A stretch of DNA of 64,000 nt from Voacanga thouarsii (taxonomy: Eukaryota; Streptophyta; Magnoliopsida; Gentianales; Apocynaceae). Location: the NCBI GenBank assembly GCA_026120185.1, contig JANUWF010001267.1, positions 110,317 to 174,316 on the forward strand. The letters are read 5' to 3'. A program made the translations under genes and the position numbers. Shown piece after piece: positions 11,615 to 23,150 of the stretch. Position 1 is the stretch's first letter. Every line of letters starts with the position of its first letter. The notes under the pieces were generated by a model. It did not search any database, was not told where the DNA came from, and saw nothing but the letters and a program-made list of their open reading frames with translations.

Positions 11615-12790
11615 ATTTAGTCTTAACAACTTCTCTTTCCGGCAAATAACCCCACTATGTTATCAAATAATATCTTGAGTATATAATCCTCTATTGTGTG
11701 TGACCTATTAGGATTCCCAGTGAATTGGTAGTGAACATGAATTAATCCAAACGTCTTTGAGATTAAGAATCCTTAATTAATTAGAATTAATCCTATTAAT
11801 TGTAATTAGGAATGGTTTATTAATTCATCATTTAATAAACCCATATTCCTAGATCATGAGCAGTATCTAGCAATACATTATGACCTGCCAAGAGTCCAGG
11901 AAGTCATGTGGCTTGACATGGACCCTTCAATAACAAAATACAGTGCAATTAACTTCTTTCACCATATAATATCTCATTGGGTTTAGAGTATGGAATTAGT
12001 ACCAACTCCCTCCAGAATATATTAATTCTGGACCGAATATAATAGTACGTGTACCAGAAATCCACTACTCTTGATGTGTATCAACTGGAGCTGTTTCCAA
12101 TACACAGTCGCCTTGGCCAAGGATTTCTCGAGTTATAATTCCTACAAGTGGCCATAAGATATTTGCCTCTAATATTAGGAGTGGTGAATTCTTTATTGAC
12201 CCTTTCAACTACTTTTGTTTACCTCACAATGTACTCAATATCCATCCCATAGGTGCCCCTTGTTCTGGCTCCAGAGATTGGAATCAATACATAATGCTCA
12301 ACAAACAAAGTACCTTGGAGATTTCAAGTCTAAGGATACTTGCTCATTTCCTATATTGAGATTATATCACATGCACTAAATAGTTATCCATGTGATTATC
12401 TCATACCTAGGTCATCCAATGTACTTGTTCTACTAACAAGCATCCACGTGTTAACTTTGAGTATCTCAATAGTCATGGATATGAGACACACCTCTTTATC
12501 AAAGCAGAAAGTCTAACACATGCTAGTCTTAACACATTAATGATGTCCTTTCTCATTAATACTATGACTAGGGACTATTTAAGTACTAACACTATACAGC
12601 GTAGTAAGAATCTCATATCATGATCTCTATCATGATTTCCTTAACACAGTGTTATACTAGAAATTTTATCTCACAGTTGTTTTACACAAAAGTAAACAAA
12701 TGATACTATAAGATAAATAATGTCTTTTAATAAAATAAAATGTGTCATATATAATGTACAAATGATTGCCTTTAGGGCATAACAATAACA

Positions 12791-13250
12791 AGTATAAAGT
12801 GAGTGCAGCATTTAACGTTATTGACTTAATTCCTTTTGATGTAGATGATGATTCACGGAAGAATCAACTTTAATAAGAGGGCGATAATGGGAATCAAGCT
12901 AGCCCAGTGGTTTTATCTCAAGAAGGGAGAGCGACCTTGCAAGGACCAATAACAAGATCAAGGACCAAGAGACTCCAAAGACATATCCAATTGCTCCTAC
13001 TACCATATTGAAGGATGCTAAAGTTAGTTAAGAGCTCAATTTGACAGCCATCCGAGAGGGATTCCAACAACAATTCAAACCTGCACCAAAGGAGAGAGAA
13101 AACACTCAAATCTGGCTACCAAAGCCTACTTGGCACTGAGCCCAGTAAGCTATCCTGGCACCAGGTGTGTGCTGTGGGTAAAACACTGGAATTCTAGCAT
13201 AGACTTGGTTCTAGGTTTAGCTCCTAAGCCTAGCATCGGGTTATATCGAG
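12791..13250 (+). pseudogene. Gypsy pol C-terminus remnant (G-like)
   Basis: The plus strand encodes YKVSAAFNVIDLIPFDVDDDS and later GPITRSRTKRLQ. Elements G1 and G2 encode the same C-terminal integrase tail (VSATFNVSDLSPFD, GPMTRARSKKLQ) on the minus strand. The frame is broken by stops right after the first motif. The stretch continues into a related LTR, so it is the 3' end of an older, diverged gypsy element in plus orientation. Confidence 0.7.
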
Positions 13251-13865
13251 TAGGACCCTCTGTTTTCAAATTTTTATGATTTTCTCTAGTTTATTTTGAC
13301 TTTAATCACCATGCAAAGTTCCCTTAAGGCCTTATTTTATCTGTGGGACATTGTAATCATTTTATCAAGGTTAGGATAGTATAAATACATCTTTTTGATG
13401 ATTGACAAAATATTCAACTTACTTTATTCAAATTGTAAAGCAGAGCTTTGAGAGGTCTGTATCGCCTTGTACATCTTATTGAAGACCATGCTTAGGGCTT
13501 AGTCTTCCTTTTGAATGAGTCTCTAAATCTTTTGGATAATCTAATGTGGTTTCTCTTGATTAGGTCTTAGTTACTTTTTTCTTCTAAGGTTTCTCTTGAA
13601 TTCCATTATTTGGGTACCTATAATTCTATTTCTTTTCTTCTTGATTTCCATTATTGTGTCAAGGATATTTGCATGAATTTATAGTAGATCTTGCTATGTT
13701 TCTTGTGGGTCTTTGATGTTTAGCTCTTTAAAGGTTTGCTAGAGAGTAGTTAGATAGTTTTCTTCCTTCATTTTAGCCACAAAATTTCACTGTTTGGGTT
13801 ACACTAGTTGAGCCAATGGTTTTGACCATTGTTAGATAATGTTCCAACAAATTCACCCATACAAG
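13250..13865 (+). mobile_element. LTR of the plus-strand G-like gypsy remnant
   Basis: Much of this stretch aligns by eye to the reverse complement of the G1 LTR, for example the blocks around TTTGAGAGGTCTGTATCGCC, CTTAGTCTTCCTTTTGAATG and TTTGGATAATCTAATGTGG. The left boundary is uncertain because no clear TG terminus is seen. The right boundary is placed near AATGTTCCAACA. Confidence 0.6.
13378..13386 (+). promoter_or_regulatory. TATA box in G-like LTR
   Basis: TTAGGATAGTATAAATACAT on the plus strand matches the promoter block of the G1 and G2 LTRs (TTAGGATAGTATAAATAG on the minus strand). Conservation between diverged copies supports a core promoter. Confidence 0.5.
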
Positions 13866-14289
13866 ATCATATCATGGTTGGGTTATCATCCACTTGGATT
13901 TTTGATTTCATAGCCAGTGACTATATTTGTAACTCCTTGCAGGGGGTTTAGGAAGACAAGGCAACTTAGTAGAGGAGAGCATAGATTTAAAGTGGGCAAT
14001 GGAACATAAGTGTGGGCTGAAGTAGTTACAGACTTGGAGCTTTTATTTGATTGTAATTGGATTTTAGTTTTAAAAGATTGATTAATCAATGATATTCCAT
14101 TTCTTTCCATTCTGGTGTTTTAATCAGTAGAAATGGAAATATTATTTGATCGGAAACATGTATGGCAAATCCTATTAATTGTCAAATAAATAATACTCAG
14201 ATAGAATCTAATAATAAGAAGAGAAATGCCATATCAAATAACTCATATTTATAGAACTTGAGATTAGGACATATAAATCTAATCAGATT
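13866..14289. other. Unassigned AT-rich stretch between two elements
   Basis: Joins the end of the G-like LTR to the first recognisable integrase codons of copia C. The short minus-strand frame at 13886-14110 has no recognisable motif. It may include degraded 5' coding sequence of copia C. Nothing more can be supported. Confidence 0.4.
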
Positions 14290-15103
14290 TAGAGGTTAAT
14301 CCAAAATGGGTCTTTGGACTCATTAAAATTGGAGGAATAGCCTCAGTGTGAATCTTGTCTTTTAGGTAAAATGACCAAAAGCTCGTTTACTCAAAAAGGC
14401 ATCAAGGGCCAAGAAAATATTAAAGTTAGTTCATACTAATGTTTGTGGTCGAATGTCTACACCTGCTAGAGGTGCTTATGAGTACTTTATCAAGTTCACA
14501 AGTGATCACACGTTTTTTAGTTATGTTTACTTTATGAGATGACTACTTCGATAAATTCAAGGAGTTTAGGAGTGAGGTGGAGCGTCGAATAGGAAAACTA
14601 ATAAAAAAGCTAAAATCAGATCGTGGTGGATAGTATTTTCTTGGGGAATTTAAGGTCTTTTTGGAACATTCGAGTATAGTAGGTCAACTAACTGCACCTA
14701 GGACTCACTAGCAGAATGTAGTAGTTGAGAGAAGAAATAGATGGTTGATGGAAATGGATAGAAGCATGATGAGTCATGAAACTCTTCGTATTACTTTTTG
14801 TAGATATACTCTGGAAAAAACATCACATATTCTGAACTTGATGCCTTCTAAGTCAGTTCCTTAGATACCCTATGAGATATGGACTAGATGAAAGCCCAGT
14901 ATGAATTATATCAAGGTATGGGTTGTCTAGCTTATATACTGACTAAAAGAAGTAAGATAGTCCTTAGATCAGAATTGTGCTACTTCATAAGGCATCCAAA
15001 AGGAATAAGGGGTGGATACTTTTATCACCCCTAAAAGTAAAAGGTACTTATTAGTACTCATGCTAGGTACTTAGAGGATAAATAAAGTATATCCACTAAG
15101 GTT
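14290..15103 (+). pseudogene. Copia C integrase (broken)
   Basis: A second copia lineage, in plus orientation and heavily decayed. Readable pieces in shifting frames include CESCLLGKMTK-like, ARGAYEYFIKFTSDHTFFSYVY, KAKIRS (from a SDRGGEY-type box) and LNLMPSKSVP. These are the zinc region, catalytic core and C-terminal portion of copia integrase. Gag and protease of this element are not seen to the left. Continues at 15104. Confidence 0.72.
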
Positions 15104-15337
15104 TTGAGCAAGATGGAATTGGAAGAGAAGTTGAGTGATATTTCAACTTCTTGTACCCCAATTGATAAATCTAAAGAGGCACAACCAGATGTTCCTACAC
15201 AAAATGAACCACATCGTAGTAGGAGGATGTCTTGGGTTCCAGAAAGATGGACTAGAAAAACATTTGAAGTAGTCTCTGACCATCAGAAATAAGATCCCAC
15301 TAGATACGATGAGGCCATTGCTGATATTATTGTAGAC
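15104..15337 (+). pseudogene. Copia C integrase-RT linker, interrupted by insertion
   Basis: A 62-residue open piece contains NEPHRSRRMSWVPERW, the usual linker between integrase and RT in plant copia elements. After a stop the frame goes on (DPTRYDEAIADIIVD) to 15337, where an inserted LTR begins. The next codons of RT resume in phase at 17545 (KWQIVMDTEIESMF). Confidence 0.8.
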
Positions 15338-17230
15338 TGTTGGGTATTTCATGCGTATCATATACGGCGCAGCGGAAAAATAAAAACAAGATACCATCCA
15401 GGTTCCATATATATGTGGAAAACAAGACATATATATATGTATATATATAACAAAGAAACAAAGATAACAACTTTTACCTTTCTTTGTTTGTGTGGAAAAT
15501 AAAATTTTCCTTCTTCGAGTAAGATAGTTGTGGCGTGATCCAGCAATCCTCTTGAAGAATCACCACAAGAGTTGTATGTCCAACCAATACAATCACAATG
15601 TTTGATTATATCTAACAGAAATCCACACAGATGATCTCACACAAGCACCAAGATTTTCTGTGCTAGCTAAAAAACTACAATGGTGGCTGGGGTTTTTCTT
15701 TCTTGTTCTACTTCATAAGCAAAAACAGAGAAAAGAAGAAGAAGAAGGGTCTTAGATTCCCTCTTGGAAGAAGCCAAACGAGAGAGAGAGATGTGCAAGA
15801 GAACATGAAGATTATATCTCTATTATTCTCTTGAGAGGATGGCCCCACACACATTATTTCATGTGTGTCGATAAAAAGAAGCATTGGCACCCATTCCTTC
15901 ATATGTGCCATTTTCTTTGTTTTGTATGACATCTTGCTCAACAATAAAACAACTTTAATTATATCTCATATAACCAAAAGCCTCTAGAAAAACCACATCT
16001 GAGAATTTCAAATAATTCTCCAATTGCAATTGGAACCTATCTAGTTCTCAGAATTATAAATTGGCCCATCAATTATAACTAATTATAATTTGGCCACAAC
16101 AACTTCTCTTTCTTGTAATAAACCCCACTATGTTATTAAATAACATCTTGAGTATATATTCCTCTTTTGTGTGTGACCTATTAGTTTTCTCGGTTAATTG
16201 GTAGCAAACATGAATTAATCCAAACATCTTTGAAATTAATCCTTAATTAATTAGAATTAATCCTATTAATTCTAATCAAGATTGATTTATTAATTCATCA
16301 ATTAAAAAACCCATATTCCCAGATCATGAACGGTATCTAGCAACGCATCATGACCACCCAAGAGTCCAGGAAGTCAAGTGGCTTGACATGAACCCTTCAA
16401 TAACAAACTACAGTGCAATTAACTCCTTTCACCATACAATATCTTATTCGGTTTGGAGTACGAAATTAGTGCCAACTCCCTCTAGAATATATATTAATTC
16501 TGGCTTGAATATCATTATACTTGTACAAGGAACCCACTACTCTCAATGTGTCTCAATTGGAACCCTTTCCAATACACATACGCCTTAGCCAAGGACTTAT
16601 GAGTAGTAATTCCTACAAGTGGCCGTGAGATATTCGCCCCTACTATTAGGAGTGGTGAATCCTTTATTGACCCTCTCAACTACTTTCATTTACCTCACAA
16701 TGTACCCAATATCCATCTCATAGGTGGCCCTCGATCGAGCTCTGGAGATTGGAATCAAGGCACAAGGCTCAGCAAACAAAGTACCTTGGAGATGTCAAGT
16801 GTAAGGATACTTGCACGTTTGCTATATTGAGATTATATCACTGGCACTAACTAGTTATCCATGTGATTATCTCAAAGCTAGGTCATCCAATGAACTTGTT
16901 CCATTAACAAGCATCCATGTGTTAACTTTAAGTATCTCAATACTCATGTTTATTAGAACCACCGCCTGATCGAATCAGGAAGTCTAACACATGCTAGTCT
17001 TAATGCATTAATGATGTCCTAACTCAGTAATACTACGACTAGGGACTATTTAAGTACTAAAACATCTAGTGTAGTAGGAATCTCATATCATGATCTCTAT
17101 CATAATTTTCTTAACGCAGTGTTATACTAGGGACTTTATCGAACAGTTATATTACCTAAAGTAAAAAAAAGAAACTGTAAGATAAATAATGCATTTTATT
17201 AAAATAAAATGTGTCATATACAATGTACAA
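15338..17230 (-). mobile_element. LTR3: A/B-family LTR inserted in copia C
   Basis: About 1893 bp, starting TGTTGGGTATTTC and matching LTR1 and LTR2 along its length. It includes a private AT-dinucleotide expansion at about 15427-15450. Its right end stops at ...ATACAATGTACAA, about 30 bp short of the normal terminus, and is fused to leader sequence. Confidence 0.82.
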
Positions 17231-17544
17231 GTGATGCAAGTGTCCTATATGTAAAGATAGAGAGCATTAGCTACTTGTATATGCATACAAAATACAAATA
17301 ATTTGGTCTTTAATTCAACGCATTTTTATACCACTTTTTTACTCAAACCAATAGCCCCCACTGCTGATTCAGGAAAGCCCGTTGGAAGCTTTTCTAGTGG
17401 TCTGGTATCCAAATTCCTCAAGAACAACCTTGGGTTTTAACAACAAGACACCCTTGAGTTCATTGGTAGGTATCCAATACCAATTACATTGTATGTAACT
17501 ACCGGATCATTGGGTGATTAACAACTTTTAATCTTAAAGCCTTT
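17231..17544 (-). mobile_element. Leader fragment of the A/B family fused to LTR3
   Basis: Matches the gag-proximal leader of element A (about 4036-4344), for example AATAGCCCCCACTGCTGATT and ACTACCGGATCATTGGGTGA. Read on the minus strand, leader is joined directly to the 3' LTR. Gag, pol, the polypurine tract and the first 30 bp of the LTR are deleted. Confidence 0.8.
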
Positions 17545-18047
17545 AAATGGCAAATAGTAATGGATACTGAGATTGAGTCTATGTTTCTCCATCAAGTCTG
17601 GGATCTTGTCACTGCACTTGAAGGGTTTAAATGTATAGGGTGCAAGTAGGTATACAAGGGAAAAAGAGGTGCAGATGGAAATGTGGAAACCTTTACAGCA
17701 AGGTTGGTAGCAAAAGGTTATACTCAGAAAGAAGGGATCGATTATGAGGATACATTTTCACCTGTTGTCATGCTTAAGTCCATTCGAATTCTCTTGGCTA
17801 TCCATGTCATTATGACTACAAGATATGGAAAATGGATGTCAGGTGAGCCTTTCTTAATGGCTATCTTAGCGAAGAAATCTATACAACCTAGCCTGAAGGA
17901 TTTGTTGTGAAAGGCTTTCACCAAGAACATATGGTTTATATGCTTAAGAAGTGCGTTTGTGGACTTAAGCATGTATCACGAGCATGGAATATACATTTTG
18001 ATGAGACTATAAAGTCTTAGAGATTCATACAAAAAGTGGATGAACTA
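17545..18047 (+). pseudogene. Copia C reverse transcriptase, N-terminal half
   Basis: Starts KWQIVMDTEIESMFLHQVWDL and continues into an open piece at 17683-17910 with [37 protein letters not shown] and a weak YGKWMSG. A stop lies in the first part (CK*VYKGKRG), and the frame is lost after 17910. Cut at 18047 by the family I LTR cluster. The last 153 bp are repeated at 33361. Confidence 0.85.
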
Positions 18048-18050
18048 TGT
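17898..18050 (+). repeat. Left copy of 153-bp copia C duplication
   Basis: Matches 33361-33513 with about 11 differences in 153 positions by eye. Runs from GGATTTGTTGTG to GATGAACTATGT. The two copies flank the whole 15.3-kb family I cluster as direct repeats of the insertion target. Confidence 0.88.
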
Positions 18051-18307
18051 AACACCCCACACCCTAGGTACTTAGATAGGGCAGGATGTCGCCCCGTCCA
18101 AAGGACAAGGGGTCTTTATAACGAGCTACAAAATAAAAGAAAAATTGCTAAATAAAATTATAGGAATAACTCCATTACATCCGGAAGCAAAACTTATACA
18201 AGTCTGGAACTCAAAACTAGAAAACAACTCTTGAAACAAACTCAAAAAAACATAACTAAATAAATAAACCAGAGCTCAACCTTAGCTTCGCCCCACTCAA
18301 TGTAAGC
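18048..18307 (-). mobile_element. Family I LTR, 260-bp terminal fragment
   Basis: Begins TGTAACACCCCACACC and contains the CGTCCAAAGGACAAGGGG block also found 285 bp further on and, in related form, in family H LTRs (CGTCCCGTCGGACAAGGGG). It stops at about the point equivalent to 18595 of the next copy. The minus-strand sense is inferred from similarity to H. Confidence 0.7.
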
Positions 18308-19077
18308 TATAACACCCCACTACCTAGGCCCGCCAGGGCCGAGGATGTCACCCCGTCCAAAGGACAAGGGGTCTTTATAACTATGTCACACAAATAAAAT
18401 AGCGGGATAAAAAAAAATACTTGAACTTAAAATTTATTACATCCCAAAAATAAACATCAATCCAAGAATAAATTCGAGAATACCAAAAACAAATTCATAA
18501 TAAAATTTATCCACTCTCATCTCCCCAAAACATTATGCAAAAATAAATCATCAGAAAATCTTCCAAAGCAGGCATAATCCAGCAACTCATCCCCACAGTA
18601 GGATTGACCTGAAATAATGGTAAAAATGGTGGTGAGACAGAAATCTCAGTAAGTCGGTGTGTCTTTATGTGTCGGGTGAAAACAGTTCATGAATGCAAAG
18701 TATAAATTTTTTTATAAGAGATCACTGGTAAGCGATAAACATCAGTAAAAAACAAGAGTGGTGTTTTAGCTTTTTCAGCCATACATAATTTATAAAATCA
18801 ACCACTCGAAAGAAAGGATTACGGGTTACCACACGTTGGGCCCCATAACCGGATGGTTAGCATGCCACACTTTGTGCATACCACCGGTCAGAATGCCACA
18901 CTTTGTGCAGACGGACAAAAGTAGGTGATCGGCCTACTGGGCAAGATACTCCTCCTTCTCTAAACCCAAACAACAACCGGGTGTCCATTCCCAAAAAAAA
19001 CACAGTCAATTGACTGAAAAAGAACACTGACCGGCACGACTTACTGGACTGTCATCTTATTCGGGAAGGACTCAGCC

Positions 19078-19100
19078 CTCAGAGGTGGCCACCTACTGAG
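19078..19100. promoter_or_regulatory. Hairpin in family I LTR unit 1
   Basis: CTCAG-AGGTGGCCACCT-A-CTGAG folds on itself, and the centre is a perfect palindrome. It lies at the same LTR position as the hairpins at 23122 (family I) and 42057, 51003 and 59925 (family H), although the stem sequence is different. Confidence 0.6.
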
Positions 19101-20675
19101 AGACTTACCCTAACCCCTTAAAGACTAGCCCAGTAGTCCACCCTTATTGAGTACTCAACGTAACATATCCCACTTGGAAAAAAAAATGAACAAAACATAG
19201 TTCCACTTGAACATGTCAATTAAGGGTTTCCAAAGTCTTTGTCAAAATTAGTTTTAGAAAGAGTTTTGAGTTTGAATAAATCAGCTTATTGTTTTTCAAA
19301 TAATTTGTTTAACAGAAAAAAGACAGGAGACAATCCTCAATTGCCTTTACAAAGATGAGTGTCCATGCACTCTACATTTGGCTTGCCATAATTAAACACT
19401 TTTCATCAATCAGATTTTATGCAGGAGCTTACCTGATTGTTGCTTACAATAAAAAGGTCTCCAACTACTGACCTAACCCCGCATGGGCAAATACAAACCA
19501 CAATCAAACTCAAGCCAAAATTCACTTTCTCAATTTAAACAACTCAACTTACTACTATCATGATCCTAGTGTCCCAAGCTTTAAGACCAAACAATAAGTA
19601 AATAGGTTTATAAGCTAAGGATAATTTTATATTTAAAATAATTAATGTTTTGAGAAATAAGTACTAATAAGTTAAAGGTTTAAATATTGCTAAGAAAATT
19701 TAGAATTTATTTGATGAAGAGTCTTAGGTGGTTTTTACGAAAAATAATGATTTATTAATAATTTAGCTGTTAGAAAATAATTGATAAATAAAGTTAGTTG
19801 AAAATAAATTTTAATGAGCCTTGCTCGGAAAATAATAAATAATTTTTAATAGGTTTTGATTAAAAGATAATAATTAAATTTTAATAATAAGTATTTTACT
19901 AATTATGATTCTTTAAAAAAAAAGGCTTTAGTTAATTTTATTATTTTTATATAATATCAATATATTTTATTTTTCTATCAAAACTATTATTTATCTGACT
20001 AAAATATCCTTTATATATATAATAATCCAAATCCACCCTTCATAGGGTTTTTTCGAAATTACTAGCAAAATCATATTATTAAATATTTTATTCATGAAAT
20101 AAAAATTAGCTTAGGGACATCTAGATCATGATCATATTTCCATGGCTATTCACAATCATGAACATATACAATCCTTCAATTCATCAAATCATCCAAATCA
20201 TGCATACAAGCATATATCTCAATTTATCAAGACATGATCTAACCCCTACTAGCATAAATATGACAATGGCTTCAACAATCCAATATGAATATAAATCCTA
20301 TTCACCAAAGGTGACATAATCTCTTGCATACTTAATCATGGAGGCATGCATTAAACCTAAAATCATCATACAATCAACCAAGATAATCCATCCATGCATA
20401 AATCCCATCTCCTTCACAATCATACATATATTCATGCTTCAATCTCAACAATACATACTCAAATCCTATCACAATCCACCTATTATCAACATCATCCTAG
20501 AGACATGAATCTAGAATTTAAAAGAAAGATTGAAGGGACTTACTTGGTTGAGGAATACCTTGAAGGAGTTTAGAATGGACCTCAACTCTTAGATGCCTAA
20601 ATTCGTCTAAGGAAGATGGAGAAAGCATGGCCATGGGAGAAGAAGCCATCCGGCCAAGAGATGAGAGTTTCGGCC

Positions 20676-20677
<2 letters not shown>

Positions 20678-20721
<44 letters not shown>
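20678..20721. repeat. AG dinucleotide microsatellite
   Basis: About 21 uninterrupted AG units inside family I LTR unit 1. Confidence 0.95.
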
Positions 20722-20723
<2 letters not shown>

Positions 20724-22335
20724 ATTAGCATGTTTATTCATATATATTTTCACTAGAGATCGAGATTGGAGAAGATGAAATTGTTAGAACACACCTACCT
20801 TGAAGGTGTTTTTGAGCCTTCATAGAATTTTCTGGTTTTTGATTCAAACTAGCAAGTTGGTTTGTGGAGTTTGATGTTAAGAATGGTGTTGATGGAATCA
20901 CGGCAGTGAGTAGGTTAAATCTGGAAATTTTAGAGAAGGTTTGAAGTGGTTTGGAGGGGTATTAAGTGAAAGGAAGGAGTATGTGTTCTTGGTGTGTTGT
21001 GTGTGTTCTTGAAGGTTGAAGGGAATTGAGAGGTTTTTGTTTTGCAGCTACCGAAATTCTGTAAGAATTAGGGCTGGCCGAATTTTCTGTAGGGTTTAGG
21101 AAGATGATTCTCTGGTTTGGAAGGAAAATGAACGGCTAGTTGTTGAAATCCTTGAAGAATATTTTTAGGAAGCAAATTTGGAAACTAAATATTCAAGAAT
21201 ATCTTGATTATTGGAAAGCTTTGGAAGTCTGCCATGGCCGACTGTTTTGTGCAGTATTTTAGTTGATTAAAAGCTGGTTTAAGGAGGCTTATGGTGGCCA
21301 AAAGCAAAGAGCATATTGGTGAAGAAAAATTCTGGTTATTTGAGGGATACTTTATGGAAGGTTGCTAAACAATGGTGGCTGGAATTTTGGTAATCAATCA
21401 AGCGTGATTGCAGGGATTTGTTGGAGATATTTTCGGGCAGTCATGTCTGAATTTCATGCAGAATCTTAAGGGAGATAATGGAGCTCAGTTACTGAAGGTT
21501 TAAGGGTGGTTTATGCAGAACAAGGATGGAGTTTTGGCTAGGAGAGAATTAGGAAACAAAGCTGGACAAAATCCTGCACAGTATTTTCGCAAGCTAGAAT
21601 TTTTCCTGGGCTGCTTTTGGCTGCCATTTTCCAGCCAGCTTGCGGAGAGTTTGAAGGAGAATTTTAGGAGTTTTCAAGGCTAGTTTCCAGCCTTCTTCAT
21701 GGAGGAAAAACATGGCTAAGGTACTGAACAAAATCTGGAAGAAAACAGCTTAGTTTTGGACTCCCACAGGTACGAATTTGCCCAGGAATTTTCCTTGTTT
21801 TGCACCATCTTTGTGCAGTCCGAAAATGGCTAGGGAAATTCAGGTTGCAAGCTAATCCAAAAGACCATTTTTCTGGCAGCATTTGGGAGGGAATATTAGC
21901 TAAAAATCTTGACACCTTGAAGGTACAAGAAGCTGGAAAATTTTAGTTCATTCCAAGAAGGAAGATGAACCTAGCTAGAATGAATTTTTAGACAGTTCAC
22001 TAGAGGGATTTATCCTCTTGGAATCTCCCACAACTCTTCCACATTTTCACTAAGACATTTTGATCCTACAAAGCCACAGCACTTTACTGAAATTTCTGAA
22101 AAGAAAATGGCTAGAACAACTTGATCAAACTAATGAGTTGAGAAATAAAGAAAATTAAATATCAAGGGGAAATGAATTCCCCTTAGGAATTTTGTGTAGG
22201 GCAAAGGAGTAGAATAAGGATACTCCTAACATGTCTCTCTTAGGACAACATCTCTACCCTACTCCAAGCACATAAGGCCGAAATTATTACTTCCCAAGCA
22301 AAAATAAAATTTAACCAAGCTAAAGCTCCTATGAC

Positions 22336-22396
22336 GGAATTTGAACACAAGACCTCAAAAATTAATCCTAAAGCTCTAACCACTAAACCACAACAA
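22336..22396 (-). repeat. tRNA-like A/B-box segment in LTR unit 1
   Basis: The minus strand reads TGGTTTAGTGGTTAGAGC (A-box-like) and, about 30 bases on, TGTTCAAATTC (decayed B box). The homologous segment in unit 2 (33095-33160) keeps a better B box. There is no paired acceptor stem, so it is not a tRNA gene. Confidence 0.55.
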
Positions 22397-23121
22397 CTCT
22401 TGTTCTTATTTTCCCTCTATAAATTATTTTTTTATTCAATCCTCGAGCTATCTCCGTTTTCCCACCTCAACAAAAAATTACTATTTTGCCCTTCTCAGGA
22501 AATACTCACAACTAAGCCTTTGAGATAATAAAACTCAAATCCAAAGTACAGAAAATCATTTAAAAATATATTTAAACATGCAATAAATTATGATATGCAT
22601 CCCAACCCCCTTACTCTAAGGTTGGTTTTGACTAGGGTTTCACATAAGCAATCCTCTAAAATCATGATATAAAAGTTGTGAGATTGACATCTCACTAAGT
22701 CTCGTGTGTGCAAATGTCAATTATAACAATTTCATGTATGCAGGTTTATCAAAACCACAAAATCTTGTTTGCAAGTCAATTTCATCAATAATAGTTATAC
22801 AAAGGAGCGTTGCTCAATAAATCTAAAATAGTTCATAGTAAATAACTATTTCATCACATTCATAATTCATTAAGTAGAGATTATCAAATGATTCTACAAT
22901 ATAGTAACACAATCCATATCATGGTTACCACCATGATAGCTTCCCAATGTATTCTTTCAACAATGGGTAGTGTGGGCACCACCTACTGGGTGAGATACTC
23001 CTCCATCTCTACACCCAACACTTCGGTTGTCTAACATGGGTCAACAATGTTCACATGGACCAATATGCTAGTGCAGACCGGCCTGACTAAGTAGTATTGT
23101 TACCTCTCCAAGTTGAGTTTA

Positions 23122-23150
23122 TCTTCTGGAAGTGGCCTCTTGCCAGAAGA
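23122..23150. promoter_or_regulatory. Hairpin in family I LTR unit 2
   Basis: TCTTCTGG ... CCAGAAGA arms with an inner AAG/CTT helix. Compared with family H (inner AGG/CCT), the middle pair changes from G-C to A-T on both sides. Confidence 0.6.

Larger units (their letters stand above)
11009..12790 (-). mobile_element. LTR2 of the A/B copia family
   Basis: About 1782 bp with both termini intact (TGTTGGGTGAC ... GGGCATAACAATAACA). Its left flank is truncated copia B and its right flank is a gypsy pol remnant. The flanking 5-mers (CCATC and AGTAT) do not match, so this is not a simple solo LTR. It carries a private 38-bp-arm inverted repeat at 11242-11320. Confidence 0.85.
18308..22643 (-). 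mobile_element. Family I LTR-type unit 1 (about 4.3 kb)
   Basis: Starts TATAACACCCCACTACC and ends ...AAGGTTGGTTTTGACTAGGGTTTCACA, placed by comparison with H LTRs (TGTAACACCCC ... AAAGGTGGTTTTGGGCGGGGTATTACA) and with the second family I unit. No gag or pol motif lies in it. It holds a hairpin (19078-19100), an AG microsatellite (20678) and a tRNA-like box pair (22336). The short frames in it are not credible genes. Confidence 0.65.

Noticed and set aside
22336..22396. tRNA gene
   Set aside because: Box-like sequences are present, but there is no acceptor or anticodon stem pairing, and it sits within an LTR with homologous decayed copies.
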